Shown here: piece after piece, positions 12,701-27,700 of the stretch
Layout: each line of letters opens with the position of its first letter
How positions within the stretch are numbered: the first letter of the stretch is position 1
NCBI RefSeq assembly: GCF_015832195.1
Contig: NC_052018.1
Location: 34,376,115-34,440,114 of the forward strand
Origin: Motacilla alba alba
Taxonomy: Eukaryota > Chordata > Aves > Passeriformes > Motacillidae
Length of the DNA: 64,000 bases
Reading direction: 5' to 3'
Notes under the pieces: model-generated
The model's input: the letters and a program-made list of their open reading frames with translations, nothing else
Database searches by the model: none
Told to the model about the DNA's origin: nothing
Translations under genes and position numbers: made by a program

Positions 12701-15700
12701 AACATGAGAGATGAATTGACAAATTCCTAAATGTACTTCACTTCCTAAGTCAGTAGCAGTATTTGGTTGGTTTTTGTTAATGATTTTCTCCAGGCTCCAG
12801 CTAGAGTCACACGTAGGAATTCCTCTGATAGGTTTTGCTGTTCTCATGTCATGAGCTCTGCTCTTCGGCTTTTTAACTTGATGTTAACTTTGAAGTTAAC
12901 TTCAACTTCTGTGTATGTAAGCTCAAATTATGTTTAGTCTATGCAGAAGCTTTTAATTTGCTCCAGTTTGATGAGAAAGCAAATTACCTGTTCATTTCCA
13001 AGATTCCAATTCCCAGTGTTCAAAATAAGCAAAAGTTAATCCTCTTAGCACAACAGATTCAGAACACTAGAGAATTGAAAACAGTTTTTGGTTTTGGGTG
13101 AGTGGTTAGCCCTAGCAGTAGTGGGAGATAGACTTTAAAACTTCCAGATAATTTTTTTGGACTGCATTTATTGTTAGTTATGTCCTGTTTTTAACTGATC
13201 CATGAATTATTTAACTCCTAGAGGAAAACTTATACAAGACTGATTCTCATCTTGTTAGAAATTAGGAAAAACCTGCACTTTTATGAAAGAAAGAACTGTG
13301 TTCTTGCTTGGGGAAGTGCTTCACTCACATTTATCAGTTACTACAGGAGTATTTGGAGTGTCTGTTAGGTACTGAAATGTTGAAATTATCAATACAACAT
13401 TTTTTGAATATTAAAACTTACATGACCATTTAAAGTAGTAAGAAACTGAAAAAGTACTTCAATTTTTTTAAACTGGATTTTAACAATTTTCTTCCAAAGC
13501 TTTTGCCTCATAGTAAAATGAAATGTAATAACAAGGAGCTGTTAGTCAAATCTGTTATTTTTGCTGTTTTTAAAAGGTGTGTGTTAGTATATAATGTGTT
13601 ATTATATAATATCTGTTCCAAACAATAATCTCATTTTGGTTTCCTAAGAGCAAGATTGTGTTTTCTTGTACTGTGCAGAATTCAGAAATGTCAGAACATG
13701 AAACTAGCTAGGTTTTAATGAACATTAAGCTGCTAACATAGAAAAAGCATTACTTTTCATTGTTAAACTTAGATGAGTTTCTAACTTCTTCAGGCAACTC
13801 GTCCAGACATGATCAGAATTTTGTCAGCAGCCCTTCACGTAGTGCTGCGCAGGGATATGTCACTCAACCGAAGGCTTTATGCATGGCTTCTGGGTAGGTT
13901 TATATTTAATTCCATTGGCACTAAAGGTGGAGGATGGACTGTATTTTCCTTATCAGTGTTTGCACTACTGTGTAGAAAGAATCTTGGAAAAATGAAGTCC
14001 TCAATTTCTTTTATAAGGAAAAAAAGGCACTTTCTCTCTCTATGGATGTAGAAGATGAAGAATGTCATCCTGGAACTCATTCCAGTCATATAAATTGTGG
14101 ATGCATTTTCCTCTAGCAGCAATTATGGGCCACATTTGTGGGTAGAGCCTGGTGTAGTAGGCTCCTGGAAACAGACACTCTGAAACTTTTTCTCTAAAAA
14201 CATAGAATGGAGAAAACAGAGAACAGGCATTATAGAGTGTAAGTGGTAGTTGGAGCACAACAGTATAGAAGATAGAAAAGAATGCTGAAGAGCATTGATA
14301 TTACAGTTAGTGTATGCAAACTTTAAACTTCATTAGATCTTTGCCTGATTGAATTAAGAGATCACTTTTCAACACCTTTCTGGAGTAAAAATTGAGCAAC
14401 TGGGAATACAATTCTACCAAATGACATAAAATCAATACAGTGCAAATTTAAATTTTTATATGAAACCAGCATGTAATTAGAAGAGGGTAGCAGAGAATTA
14501 TAGCTATTAGAAGGTTCTTAACTATTCAGGGAATAGTTAGAAGACCAGAAATTAGAAAATTTTAGAAAAAAATACTATTATTCAGCCTTGTTATTTTAAG
14601 GAAATGAAGCCTGTGGTCACATAAATCTGTTAAGTTTCTCTTTAAACCCATTTTGAAAGAAGTCAAAATCATGGAAGTTCCTAAGTGTGTCCCAGGAATT
14701 GGAGACTGAATGGAGAGACATGAAGTGGCTTCTCTACTTGATATGTTTTGCAGTCTGCTGTTACCTTCTTTGTTTGACTTCCCAGCTCACCAGCAAGCAC
14801 ATACGTGCTTCTTGGGCTACCCAGAAACTTGCCCAGCTGATAGTTAAGATGTCAGAGGCAGGTAGCCTGTGGGTGACTAGGGAGAAAGGATGTGAGTAGC
14901 AAAGGGCCCTGAGAGAGAACTTGAAATTATGAGGAGGGAAGAAGTCAGCAACAGTGTTTTGCATGAGGGGGTTGGTTGTGTTGCTGTTGGTTGTAGGAGC
15001 TGCAGGGGTTTAGAAGTTAAAATATGAGAAAGTCCTGGCTTCTTTGGTTAATCATTCTTCGAGACACTGACTTGCAAAGGATTAATCTTTTAAAGAAAGA
15101 CAGTGAAATGCAATGTTATGTTCCATACTTGCATTTTCAAATTTGGGGAAGAAATAGTTGCTAGATTAAACACTGCAATCATGTTTCATCTAAATTTGAT
15201 GGATTAGATACGTCTTTTGCTATCATTGAAAAAGGTTTTTTGTGTATTTAAAATATCATTCTGCTTTTTTTAGTTGTAGAATCTTCTTTTACAGCTATTT
15301 CATGAACATAGTCTCCACTGAAAGTCATGCAGCTTCAGAGAATACTTTAACAGTGACTTCCATGTCCTGCATTGTGAACAGCTACTTCATCTATTTGCTA
15401 TATATTTGGATAAACTTTCTGACAATATAGGATTTTTGCATTTTTTTTCCTTTGGATGTTGTTCAGGTTTTCTATTATCATGATATTCTATTCCTAAAAT
15501 AAGACATTGCAGATGGAGATCAATTATGTTGGAAGACTGTGTGAATTCTGTTGTTTCTATATGGCATTATTTAATTCTGGTGGGTGCTATTCCTTCCTGT
15601 TGTTTTACAGCTAGAGGTGACCTATTAAACACATACATCTCTGTGAATCAGGTTATCTTAACCATTGTTAACCAAATGATTTTTTTTTTCTTCCTTAAGC

Positions 15701-18700
15701 CTATTTTTTTTTGTGCAATTAAAAACTTACTGGGAAAAGAAAAGAAACTTACAATACAAAGGTCCATCTCATTAGTGTAATTTTGAACTAAAAAAATTTT
15801 TTTTTGTGGTGTGACTGATATTTTTTCTAACACGTCACTGTGTTTTGATGGTCATCTCTATATACTTAAAACACTGAATTTTGTGTTCTCATTAATATTG
15901 AAATAATTTTATGTGTCAACTTGTGGCTTTCTTTTAAGGATTGTGGGTTTTGCAGCATTTGTGAACATTTTTCAATTGTACAAAATGTAATTGGTTGATA
16001 ATAATGCATACAACTATTTTTTTATTTGTGTGCAAACTGCTTGTGTGAAAATATAATTTAGTTTCCCTTATTAAACTCTATAAAATCTTTTTCTTGCCAA
16101 CATGACTTGGACTTCATATTGGTAAGTTACCAGTACTAGTGTGTTGATTTCTAGTTTAAAGAAATTGGCAATGTATTCTATTAAACCCCAAATATTTATC
16201 TGCTTTGTCTTTTGTTTGCTTGAAGGTTTTGATAACAATGGTGCCCTTGTAGGACCCAGAAGTACAAGGCACAGCAATCCCGAGGAGCATGCCACTTACT
16301 ATTTCAATACCTTCTCTAAGGAGATGTTAGTCCAGGTAGCTATACAGTTTTATTTATACAGATTTCTTAGGGCATATATTTTTATAAACAGATCCTGATC
16401 AAAGTTGCTGTAACTTTATCTTTTGACTTGCAAATGCAATGTGACAATGTAATCTTGTCTTTTTGTGATATTTATGTCCTATTCTTCCAAAACATTCTCA
16501 GTGGAAAAATCAAGACCTCTAGAATAGCAGAATGAACAGAACAAATACTAGATTTCTCCCTCTCCTTTTTCACAATGAATGAAGCATACGTGGATGTTAC
16601 TTGTTTTTGAACCCAGCACACTGGAGCCTGTTCTTTCCTGAATCTGAATTGGAGAATTCTCTTCTATAGATATGGGAAACTTCTCTGTGTCTTGGGAATC
16701 AGAAAAAAATCATCAGATGGCACTCAAAGTCTGTGTTTAAAGAGTCTTTCTCCCCCCTGGGAAAAGGGAGCATCTTCTGCTCTCTGTTGGCAGCAGGAAT
16801 AGTTGAGAAAATTGGCAGTTAAAACTAGTTTACCTTTAAACCTTCCTATGTGAGCTGACATCACTGGTTCTAAGAACTGTGCTGCTTTTCTCACAGTAAT
16901 TGAAATATAGATGTCTTTTAAACTTCTGTGAGTCTGATCTTGAAGTCAGGAAGACATTTTATCTTTAAGGCAAATTGATAAGGTCAGGATTTTTCTGAGT
17001 CAGAGCTGTGATGCTGTGTATGGAAATGAGAGTGGCAATTCTAACAGTAGTAGCTGACACAAGATTATTCAGCTCATTCCAGTTCAAAGATGACACCCAG
17101 CACGGAGCTAGCACCTTCAGTTTTATCTGAAAGTCGTGAGATCTGCTGTTCTACTGATGAGGAAAAGAGCTCAGAATTCCAGTATTCCAGCAGCAAGGAC
17201 CTCGTTGGCACTCTCTCACCCATTTCTTATCACCCTTCTGCCTTCCTTAGCAGATGATTCAGAAATTACTCAAATGTAAAGGAGAGGCCTGAATGAGCTA
17301 CAGTTTCACTTGTACCTTATATAAAAAAACTGTGGTGAGCTTTCAGTGACATTTAGGCATGGTTAGTAGTTAAGGTCATTTTAAATTTGTGCATCTTTCA
17401 AACTTAATCAGTGTCAATAAAGCTTTTTTGTCTGAAAGAGTACGGACATTAGAATCAGTGCCTTGCCTATACATAATACAAATGACATATAGCTTCTAAA
17501 ACCTTTCGCTGTCTCTTGAAAGACTTTAAAAGCATTGCTCTTTTCTGCCTTATTCTCTAGCAGTCTCTTTGTGTTTTGTTTTATCCAGTCAACTCATATC
17601 TTATTCACAGATACAATGTACTGAAAATTCTGACCTTCTAAAGCTATATGAAAGCGCAGAAGATTTTTCTTATAAGATACTTGCTGATAATACTTGGTTT
17701 GTAGCAGATAGGGAGGCCAAACTGGTTTTCATGGGTCTTTCTGCTCTCTCTTTTTTCTTCTTCTTTGTCCTTTTTTTTTTTGAAACTGTAAAAGAAACAA
17801 ACTAGCTCAGACAGTCAAGTCAGCCAGGCAGAAAGCTAAGCAAAATCTGTGGTTGTCTCACGGGGCTTTTTTTAATTCTGCAGCTGATTCCCTAACCTGC
17901 TTTCATATAGAAACTCAGTCTTCCCATTTATTTCAAAGCTGTCATTGCTATTTAGTCAAGAAAGTTTTCATCCACGTAAGTAGGTATATCATAGGACAGA
18001 TGGTGTTTTATTAAGCCCTTATTATCTACCTACTTTATCTTGTCAAATGATTTGTTCATTAATGCTCGTCTTCTCTTTTTTTCTTAAGAAATATTGAGTT
18101 ACCTGCTTATAATACTCTATTTTGATTTTAAATAAATACAAGTTACCAAGTTCTGTTCCGCAGACATGTTCTCAAAGGCAAAGTTGAGAGAACTTAATCA
18201 TGGGAGACTGAGCTGCAGTGAGATGAAATAGTGCTCTCGGCTACTGAGAATTTTCCCTTTATGTGCTGCTTTTATTGCTTTCTAGCTTTCTTTTTATTTT
18301 CTTGATATGTTTTTTGCTCTTTGTAGGCAATGGTTGGAATATTGCAAGTTAATGGACAGGGAGAAGAAAGCACATTAATGCAAGACTTAAAGCCTTTTCG
18401 AATTCTTATCAGTTTGCTGGATAAACCTGAACTGGGTAATTTTCATTTACTCTTTTAAATTTGTTTCATGTGATTCTGCTTTGAAATTTTTTCTCTTTTT
18501 TATCAAATTGAATAAGTTATGTGCTTAGTACTGGCAGGTTACCCAGATTTCTTAGATCTTCCAAGCTGTATCTATGTTTTGTATTTAATTTAATGCATTC
18601 ATCAGATTTACCTTTTACCACATGCCATTTCTTCTACTTTCTACACAGGAAACAGTAAGTCAAAGTCATAGAGAGAACTAACTGTGTGTTGGAAGAAGTG

Positions 18701-21700
18701 CAGATTGGATCTTTTTCATTTCTTCCACCAAATAATGACTTTTACTATTATAAATCTCAGCTATTGCTTTTGGGAATAACCTGTTATTTTTTTAATATAC
18801 ACACAGACATGATAGATATTAACAATAAAACAGTTAATTTTTTTCAGAAGAACTTATGCAGAGGAAGCAGATTTTTTTTTGGTTTTGTGGGTGGTTTGTT
18901 GGGATTTCTTTTTGGTGTTTCTTTTCAATTTTCCCCTCTTTAAAGTGTTTAAATGCCCTCTTTAGCAGATGAGGGCTGAGGACTATGGGACAAAAGTATT
19001 TACAGTTAAGAATTGGATATCTTGCCTTTTTCTTTGGAATACAGTTTTGAAGGTGACTGAAAAAAAATCAGAATAACTTTTTAATCCATTATCAGATTTG
19101 AGAGTGGGATAATAAAACCATAAAAATACAATAATTAAATAAAAGAATTGATTAGGACAGAAGAACTACAAGGAACAAAAATATCTGTCAGAAATTTGCC
19201 AACTTGCTTGTAATTAATGATTTCTAGGGATCAGTCTAAATGTTCAGAGGCAATGTCTATATAAGACTTCATGAAGTAGTAAAGCTTTGAGGATTCTTCC
19301 AGCAAAAGGAGATAAAATAATCTAAAAGGATTTTTGCTTAACTCTGTGAGCATACTCTTACTGGAGGCAGCTAAAGGCAGCTCAGGGCAGCTCAGTGAGA
19401 TCAGGAAACACATAAAAAAGTAAATGATGTCTCAAGCAGGATTGCTTTTTAAATTCCTTTAAAATAATTTGGGGGTTTTTCCTTCAAAATTGAGATTTAG
19501 GTCAAATCCAAAGGAGGAGCTATTTATAGAATCTTAGAATGTTTTGTATTGAAAGGGACCTTATACATCATCCAGTTCCAAAGCCCCTGCCACAGGCAGA
19601 GAAACCTCCCACTAGTCCAAGTTACTCAAATCCCCATCCAACCTGGCCTGAACACCTCAGGGTCATCCAACCCTGAGCACTACCAGGGATGGAACATCCA
19701 TGACTTTTCTGGCAGCCTGTTCCAGTGCCTTATTACCCTCTGGGTAAAGAATTTTTCCCTAGCATCCAATCTAAATCTCTCTTCTTTCAGTCTAAAACTG
19801 TTCCCCCTTGTCCTATTCCCATCTGCCTGTATAAAAAAATCTCCCTTCCTGTTTTTTCATAAGCCCCATCTAAGTAATGAAAGGCTGCAGTGAGGTCTCT
19901 CCGAAGCCTTCTTTTCTCCAAGCTGAGCAATCCCAATCTTCTCAGCTTGTCTTCATAGCAGAGGTGTTCCAGCCCACTTGCTATCTTTGTGGCCCTCCTC
20001 TGGATTTGCTCCAGCAGGTCCATGTTTCTGTGTTGGGCATCCCAAAGAGGGATGCAGTACTGCAGGTTTCACAAGAATGGAGTAGAAGGTCAGAATCATC
20101 CCCTTTGGCCTGCTGCCCACACTTTTTCAATGCAGCCTGGGCTGCAGTTGGCTTTCTGGGCTGCAATTGCACACTTTCAAAAATACTTCCAAAAAGTACC
20201 CTGCAGACTATATCCTGAGCTAAAAAAAAAAAAACTGCCTTAAATTAAAAGGAAGGATGATTCTCAAAATATTTTATCTTGTATTTGCATTTAAATATTT
20301 GAGTGTATTGTCCATATGCTAACAGCATGAGATAGCTTAGGGGTGACTATTTCACAGTGTTTTGACTGAAAGGCGCCTCTATCAAGAATCCATGAAGTCC
20401 ATTTACATGTTACTGAGTCCATTTACATGTTACTGAGCTGAGCTAATAAAAAGGATGTGTTGGCTTAAACATGATGTGTACTGCTGTGACTGCCCAGCTT
20501 TTGAACTTGGTGTGTTTGTACCCAGCTGCCATTGTACACACATTGAACATGGGGCTTGTGTTTTTTGTACTCCCAGGCACTACAGTTTTCTCAGTGTTTC
20601 TGGAATGCAAACAAACCAAACCTTCTGACATTCAGGTTGTTTATGAAATTGAACCAGAAGAAATGTTGTAGTTTCAATGACTAAAGCTAGCTAATGATTT
20701 CAATAGCTTTCAACTGTTGGCAATGCTATAATTCAAGAATGTGACTGCTGGTATTTCTCCCTAGGCCCTGCCATCCTGGAGGATGTGTTGATTGAAGTGT
20801 TTCGAACATTATATACACAGTGCAAAGCAGAACTGGAGCTTCAGACAGAACCATCTTTCAACAAAGATCACACACAGCTAAGCAGGTAAATAATGAGTAT
20901 AACGTATTTTGTATTAAATAATAGATCTTTGTTGCTGAAACTATGACTGTGAAGCCTGTGGGACTGCAACATGTTTTCTGCAAGATACAGGATTTATTGA
21001 CATTAATTGCCACTTGTGTTCAGTGCAAAGGTGTGAAATGGTTGGCTTTATTATTTTAATTTTTTTATATTTAGCATAATTTTTATTCTTTATCCATGAC
21101 AAAAATGCTTGTTTGATTGTGATATTCTTTGTGTTCTTCAATAACAAAATAGACTGAGTTTTCTTGTAGTAGAAAAATGAAGACTGCTACAAGAGAGCTG
21201 GGGAGTGGGACATAGCGTTTGAAGATTTGAATTTAATATTTTGAAAGGTGGTGAGGACAGGTGTGTTCAAAGCTGGAGAGGGGAGGAAACAACTGTAGGA
21301 ACAATTATGGTAAAAACAGATCTATTTAAAATGTGGTTAAAAGACAAAGAGAGGATAGAGGAGAAACCTAGCAACTGTGAAAAGACCCTTGGTATGAGCA
21401 GCCTGCCAATATCCTGCGCCCTTGAGCAACAGCTACTCGTAGGGATGGGAGGAGGATCATTTGTTAGTGTTACTTGACAGTGGGTAAATTCACAGTGATG
21501 TGTAGTTATATAACTTGAAAAATAAGTGTAAAAATATGAAATGTTCTTTTTATTTTCTTTCAGCAAACTGAGAGAAAACAAGAAAACAGCAGAATTGATT
21601 AAAACTGCCAATCTTCTTTTCAATTCCTTTGAGCCTTATTATATGTGGGATTACATTGCTCGTTGGTTTGAAGAGTGTTGTAGGTAGGTGATAATATTTA

Positions 21701-24700
21701 ATCTCTGTATGGGTAAAGTAGAAGTTATTTTTGTTTTGTATACTTTTTTCTTCAAAGAAGCTTGTCTCATGAGATCATTAAGCCTGTAAGTATTTTTTCC
21801 TCCCATCCCCATAACTTCAGCCTTTTGGCCAGTTTTCATCAGATGTGATTGTGGGTCTTAGCAACGTGAGTTCTCACAAACTCAGTGTCTGGGTTAAATC
21901 GAGAGATAGAATTAGCCCCTCTACTGAAGGGGAGACTCCAGAGTGACCTCAAAGCTAGTTTTTCTTCTGTCTGGCCAGTTCAGGATTACTCATTGAACAA
22001 ATCACTTTCGGTAAAATTGACAGATTTGCCAGGCACCCGATGTGTCATCATTTGTCCTGCTCTTTTAGGGAAAAAGAAGGGTGGGGATTCTGCACATGTC
22101 AAGCAGGCCTACAGGAGAAAATAGCAAACCATAAATCAGGGAAAGTTAAAAATATTAACAGGAGGGAAGGGGATGAAGGGACTACAGAAGAGGAGGGATT
22201 TTTGCTGTGGCAAGGGGTAGATGATGTAGAGATGTCAAATGAATTTTTTTTTCCATTGCTTATGGAATTTCTTGATAAAATATTAAGATACTTGGACATG
22301 AATTTGTCTATGAGCCAACAGTGTGCTAACTGTGTGTGTGTCTTGGGCTACATTATGAGGACCATGGGCAGCAGGTGAAAGGAAGTTATTTTTCCTTTCA
22401 CTTAGTGTTTCTAAGGACAGACGTGGAGTATTGTGTCCAGCTTTGGACACGCCACCTGAGAAGTGTTGAGAAACTGAAGAGACTCTGGTAGAGAAACTGC
22501 TAAGCTGGTCAGTTATAGGACACTGCATTGAAGGTTGAGGTAGGTGAGTTTGGTTTAGCCTGGCAAAGAGGGAAATTGAATGGCCCCTTATGACTACCTG
22601 AAAGGCATTTGCAAAGTTCATACAGCTATACTTTTTATAACAGCTGATGGAAAACAAAGGACAGCAACAAGTGCTCACTCAAGTTGTCAGGTTGGACTTT
22701 GAGAAAAGCTTTGCTAAGAACATGTGCAGCAGTGGAAGAGGTGGAACAGTGGAAGCCAGGAAGGCTGTGGAACTTTCTTGTGAGATTTCCAGAACTCTGC
22801 TAGACAAAACTGTGGACACAACTGTGTTATCTAGTGTTTTTAGCAGTCCTGCTCAGTGTGAGAGGTTGATCTAGATGTCTGTGACTTGTTTTTTGTGTGT
22901 TGGGCTGAATTGCTAACATAAGGATAGTCATCTACAGCCAGGTAACATGCAGGTGAGTATTTCACTACGTATAAGTAGTGTTACTGTCAACGTGGATACA
23001 AAATTGCATCCTAAATAAATGAAATCTGGAGAATTGTTTTTGTTTGTTTGTTTTTTCTGCCTGAGCTGCTGTATTATGTAAGTTTTTGTCTTCCATGTTC
23101 AATTTTCTGTAGCTTGAATTTCCTTATTTTACAAATGAAGACTGTTATACACCAAAAGGCTGGTTACTGCTTTTTCTGAAAGAATGGCATGGGGCCAAAT
23201 AAGCTACTTAAGAGTAAAATGAGAAATTGCGTATTGGTTTATAGTGATTATCCCCCAATGTATACAGCTGTGCATTAAGTTACAGGAATATGGTCAATGT
23301 GATGAGGGGAAGGAAAAATATTGTGAAACTGCATTTGAATTTTGCAGGAGGACTTTACATGCCAGACTTCAAACTGGGCCAGGAGGTGATAGTGAGCAAT
23401 CTGAGTTACCTCTGACAAATTTCTGCTTGTTAGTGGATTTTTTGTTGGATATTGTTTCTTTGGTAAGAATCCTTTATTCATTACTAACATTGAGATTCTG
23501 TATATTTATGGTCTGCAGAAATACTATATATACTTTATTAATTGCTTTTCCTGAAAATATATTGACATAAATTGACATTAAAAGAAGTTTTTGGTTCATT
23601 GTATGATTCTTGATAGACTGGTTAGACATAATTGAAATGGGTTTTATGATGCTTATACCTGAAAATTTTAGTCTGTCCTCATTTTCTTTTCTGTGTATTC
23701 ATTGCAGGTATAGTCTTTTGTAGTTTGATACGCTAGTTTAAATGTGCAGCTTTTTTTTAAGGACCTTTTAAATGTCATGATAAGATGTACTTCTTTTTCT
23801 GTTGCCATTGCTTAATGTAGCAAAGACTGTTGGAACTGTTTTTTCTATAGCTGTCTTTCCTCAATTCTTTGCTTTCTCATTTCAAAGCCTACTAGAAGTA
23901 TGAGAGTGCTGTGTCAGGTATGGCAATCAGCCTGTTCTTCCTTTAGCTCTGCACTTGTTTATCTTTCATTTTTTAACTTTTATCTTAAGATTAATTAAGT
24001 AATAGTAGCATTCTTCAGCCTTCTTATGATGTTTTTAAATGTATTTGTTGTATAATGAACAATATGTAGTAGTTTGAAAAAGACCTAAATATATTTCTAT
24101 TTGTTTGTTACCCAACTTTGAAGTTAATTTTGTAACTATTTTTTAGTAAAGCATGTATTTCTCATTCTTGGATATTAAGATATTAATTTTTCTTTTTCCA
24201 TATTCAGTATGTTTAGAACAGAGTTAAGCAAATGATAGGTAGCTCTGTTATAGAAAATAAATTTCAGGATGGAATTCAGAGTGACAATTAACAAGTTTTT
24301 ATTATTACTTTACTACTCCTATTACTAGGAGACTTACATTGAAATACAGACTGAACACTTGCCTCAGCTGTTGCTCAGGATGATTTCTGCATTGACAAGC
24401 CATCTTCATACTTTGCACTTGTCTGAGCTTACTGATTCTCTCAGACTCTGCTCAAAGATCCTTAGTAAAGTTCAGCCTCCATTACTCTCTGCTGGTACAG
24501 ATGGTATCCTGCAGCTTCCTACAGGACAGAGCAGCTCCATCAAAGAATGGGAAAATAAAAAGGTAACTGATTAGGTGTTTTGCAGCATCTTGCAAAATTT
24601 CTTCTTATGTGGAAAAAAGAAATGGGTTTTGTACAGCCTGTGTTGAACACCCAACAAGTCTTTGATTAGATTTAGATATCACAATATATGTGAAATCTGG

Positions 24701-27700
24701 GTAATCAAAAGAACACATAATTGTGGTAAAATTTCTTGTTTCTTAGGGGTTTTTACCCAGATATAATATTATGTATAAATGTATAAATCACTTCAGAATC
24801 AGGGCCTAAGAAAAAATGAATCCACTAAAGTTCGTAAAGCACTTCAAGAGTATCATGAAGTAAAATAACTGGACTGAAAAGAATTCACCATTTTGGTTTT
24901 GTCTCAGGCATATGTAAATTCTCCTCTCACCCAATTTATGTGCATTGGTTTAATACCCATCATATTTTACTGTCACTGTTAAGTTCTTAGAATAATTTAT
25001 TAAAGAAATGAAATAAACCAGCCAGCAGCTATTTCTCTTTTAGCTTGGTCCACTTTGTTCAATGCAGCCATGACTGTGTGAGGTATGTTAAGTGACATGC
25101 CCTGAAATCCTTGTTTTCTAGCTGAAAAAACTTAAGGAACATCATAGAATAAATCAGGTTGGGACTGACAGTTGCAGGGCACTGCTAAAAGCAGGGCTGA
25201 TTTCAAAGTTAGATTTTACTTTAAAGCTAGGTCATGTCACTCAGGATCATATTTGTCTTAATTTTGAATATTTCCAAGGATGAAGTTACCGTGACTTCTT
25301 TGTACAACTTGTTTGTTCGCACTGTTATTTAATCAGAATTTCCATTTTTGCTGCGTGTGTTGGTTACCTTGTGTTCTTTCACTGTGGATTTCTGAGCATA
25401 TCTCTGTCTTTTCAGCTGCCTAGAGGGAACTCACAGAGAGCAATAGAGCCATCTTTACCCCCTACACAACTTTTAGCATTCTTTTAAACTAAGTAAATCC
25501 AACTCTCTGAGCATTCCTTATATGTCAGGAGCGCCTGTGGTGGCTTTGCATTGGGCATACTCAGTACATCAGAGTTTCTTTTGTACTAATGAGTGCAAAA
25601 TTGGATACAATATTCTGGTTGTGGACCTAAAACTGCTTAGAGGGGACTAATTGCTTCCCTGGGTTTGGTGCCAGTACTTCTGCTGATACGGTCCTAGATG
25701 TGGCTGGTCTGCCTCACCGAAGGAGTCCACTGCGGGCTCACATTCCCGTTGTTAATTAGGACTCCAGCATCCTCTATTCAGGATCCTATCCTTATTCTTT
25801 CTAATTAATTGATACCTGCCTTGTTTTGTTCTTTTGGGGTTTTGGGGTTTTTTTGGTTGCCTTTTTTTTTTTTTTAAATAAAGCCTGTTTTAATTGAATG
25901 ATGTTGCCCTTTGACCCTTCAGTGGCCTTCTGCTTCCAATGACAACTGTCTCATATGTGGCCATGGTTTCTCTTAAGAGATAGTGAAATGATTTGGCATG
26001 CATCTAATCACTTTTAGATTGTATTTTGTAAAATTGGGTCATAATTTATTTTTCTTCAGGCTTTTTAGTACATAACTTTTACTGTTTTCTGGAGTAGTAT
26101 CTCAAATTTCCATTCTTATTCCATCTCTGGTCAAGGAAGATGTTATTCACTGTAAGTAATAATGTCACTGCTTTTATTTATTAATGAAAAAGTTTTTTAT
26201 ATTATTACATAAGGCTCAAGTTCTGTATTTAACACAGGTAGTGATTGGAATCAAAATGACTTCTCGGCCTGTTAGGTCTCAGGCAACATCTGCCATCACT
26301 GGTAAAATGCAGGATTGGAAGTAAGTGGCACCTGCATTTAGGGCCACTGACTGATGCATTTCTATTTCAGTAGGGTTGTTTCCCTACCTTACATTCTCAC
26401 CAGGAAATAGACACTATGCTGCCAGTTACCATGACTGTAGAGGGCTAGGGCAGTGCAAAAAGCCACTGTGGATGCTTTCTGAGTAAAAGCCATTCATCTA
26501 TTTATGCATATTCTGAATTATAAGGAATTAAGACCTATAAGTCATGAAGAACTGCTGTTGTTGCAGCAACCTCTCTTTCTCATTTTGAGATGATTTATTT
26601 TCTTTGTAGTTGCAAATGATTAGTAGGTTTTAAATTAAAAGTTTATATATTTTTGTAATTATAATTCTGTATTTGATGGTTTATGATGCTGTATAAATTA
26701 ATAATACCTATGCCTATATATTTCAGCATTCTTTCATAATAGAGTAGATGTAGTTATGAAGAAAATGTTTAAACCTATAAATTTAAATATTTTTCTTGAT
26801 AAACAATTTTCTTTTAATGTTAGATTAGTGTGGGAGGCTTACAGAAACACCAAATATCATTTTGCATAAAATGTGTTAGTATGAATATATTTAAAACTCT
26901 GGAATAAAATTGTTGCTTTCAAATGAAGATGCTAATAAATATTGTTTTGCTAAGACCTGAATAACCTATTTTGAACAGTCATTAAACTTTTATATTGCTC
27001 AGGTGCCATCAGTGTCACTTGAAAACCCTAATGATGTGTTTGAAGATGGTGAAAATCCTCCAAGCAGTCGATCATCAGAAAGTGGATTCACTGAGTTCGT
27101 GCAATACCAGGCAGATACAACTGATGACATTGACAGAGCACTAAATGAAGGTCAGGGTGCACCTGGCATCCCTATTGTTGGTAGCACATCCTCAGAGACT
27201 GAGACAGCATCAACCGTGGGTTCTGAGGAGACCATTGTACAGCCTCCTTCCGTAATGACACAAGGGACAGCAACTCGTAGTGGGAAAACAATCCAAAAGA
27301 CTGCAATGCAGTGCTGTTTGGAATATGTCCAACAGTTTTTAACCAGATTTATCAACCTGTATATCATTCAGAATAATTCCTTGTCTCAGCCCATAGGGGC
27401 AGAGCTTCCAGTAGACCCCACTAGAACACAAGGACAGAGCACAAAATGGGACAGAGAATCACAAGATGATGCTAAGGTGAAGAAAACAACCAAGAAGAAA
27501 ACACCGAAAGAATACCTTCCTGCCTTTATTGCTGCTTGTCAGCTCTACCTTGAATGTTCGAGCTTTCCCGTTTACATTGCTGAAGGGAACCGCACTTCAG
27601 AGTTACATCCTGGGAAGCCTGAAGTTGGTAAGCTGCACTCTCATTTGTTCTTTGTTTTTTAAATAATAATTTTTATATTTCTGCCAAAAAATTTTAATGT

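Noticed and set aside
19787..20023. Minus-strand open frame resembling a protein
   Set aside because: It is the C-terminal part of CR1 ORF2 in a truncated, broken element, so it is listed as a repeat and not a gene.
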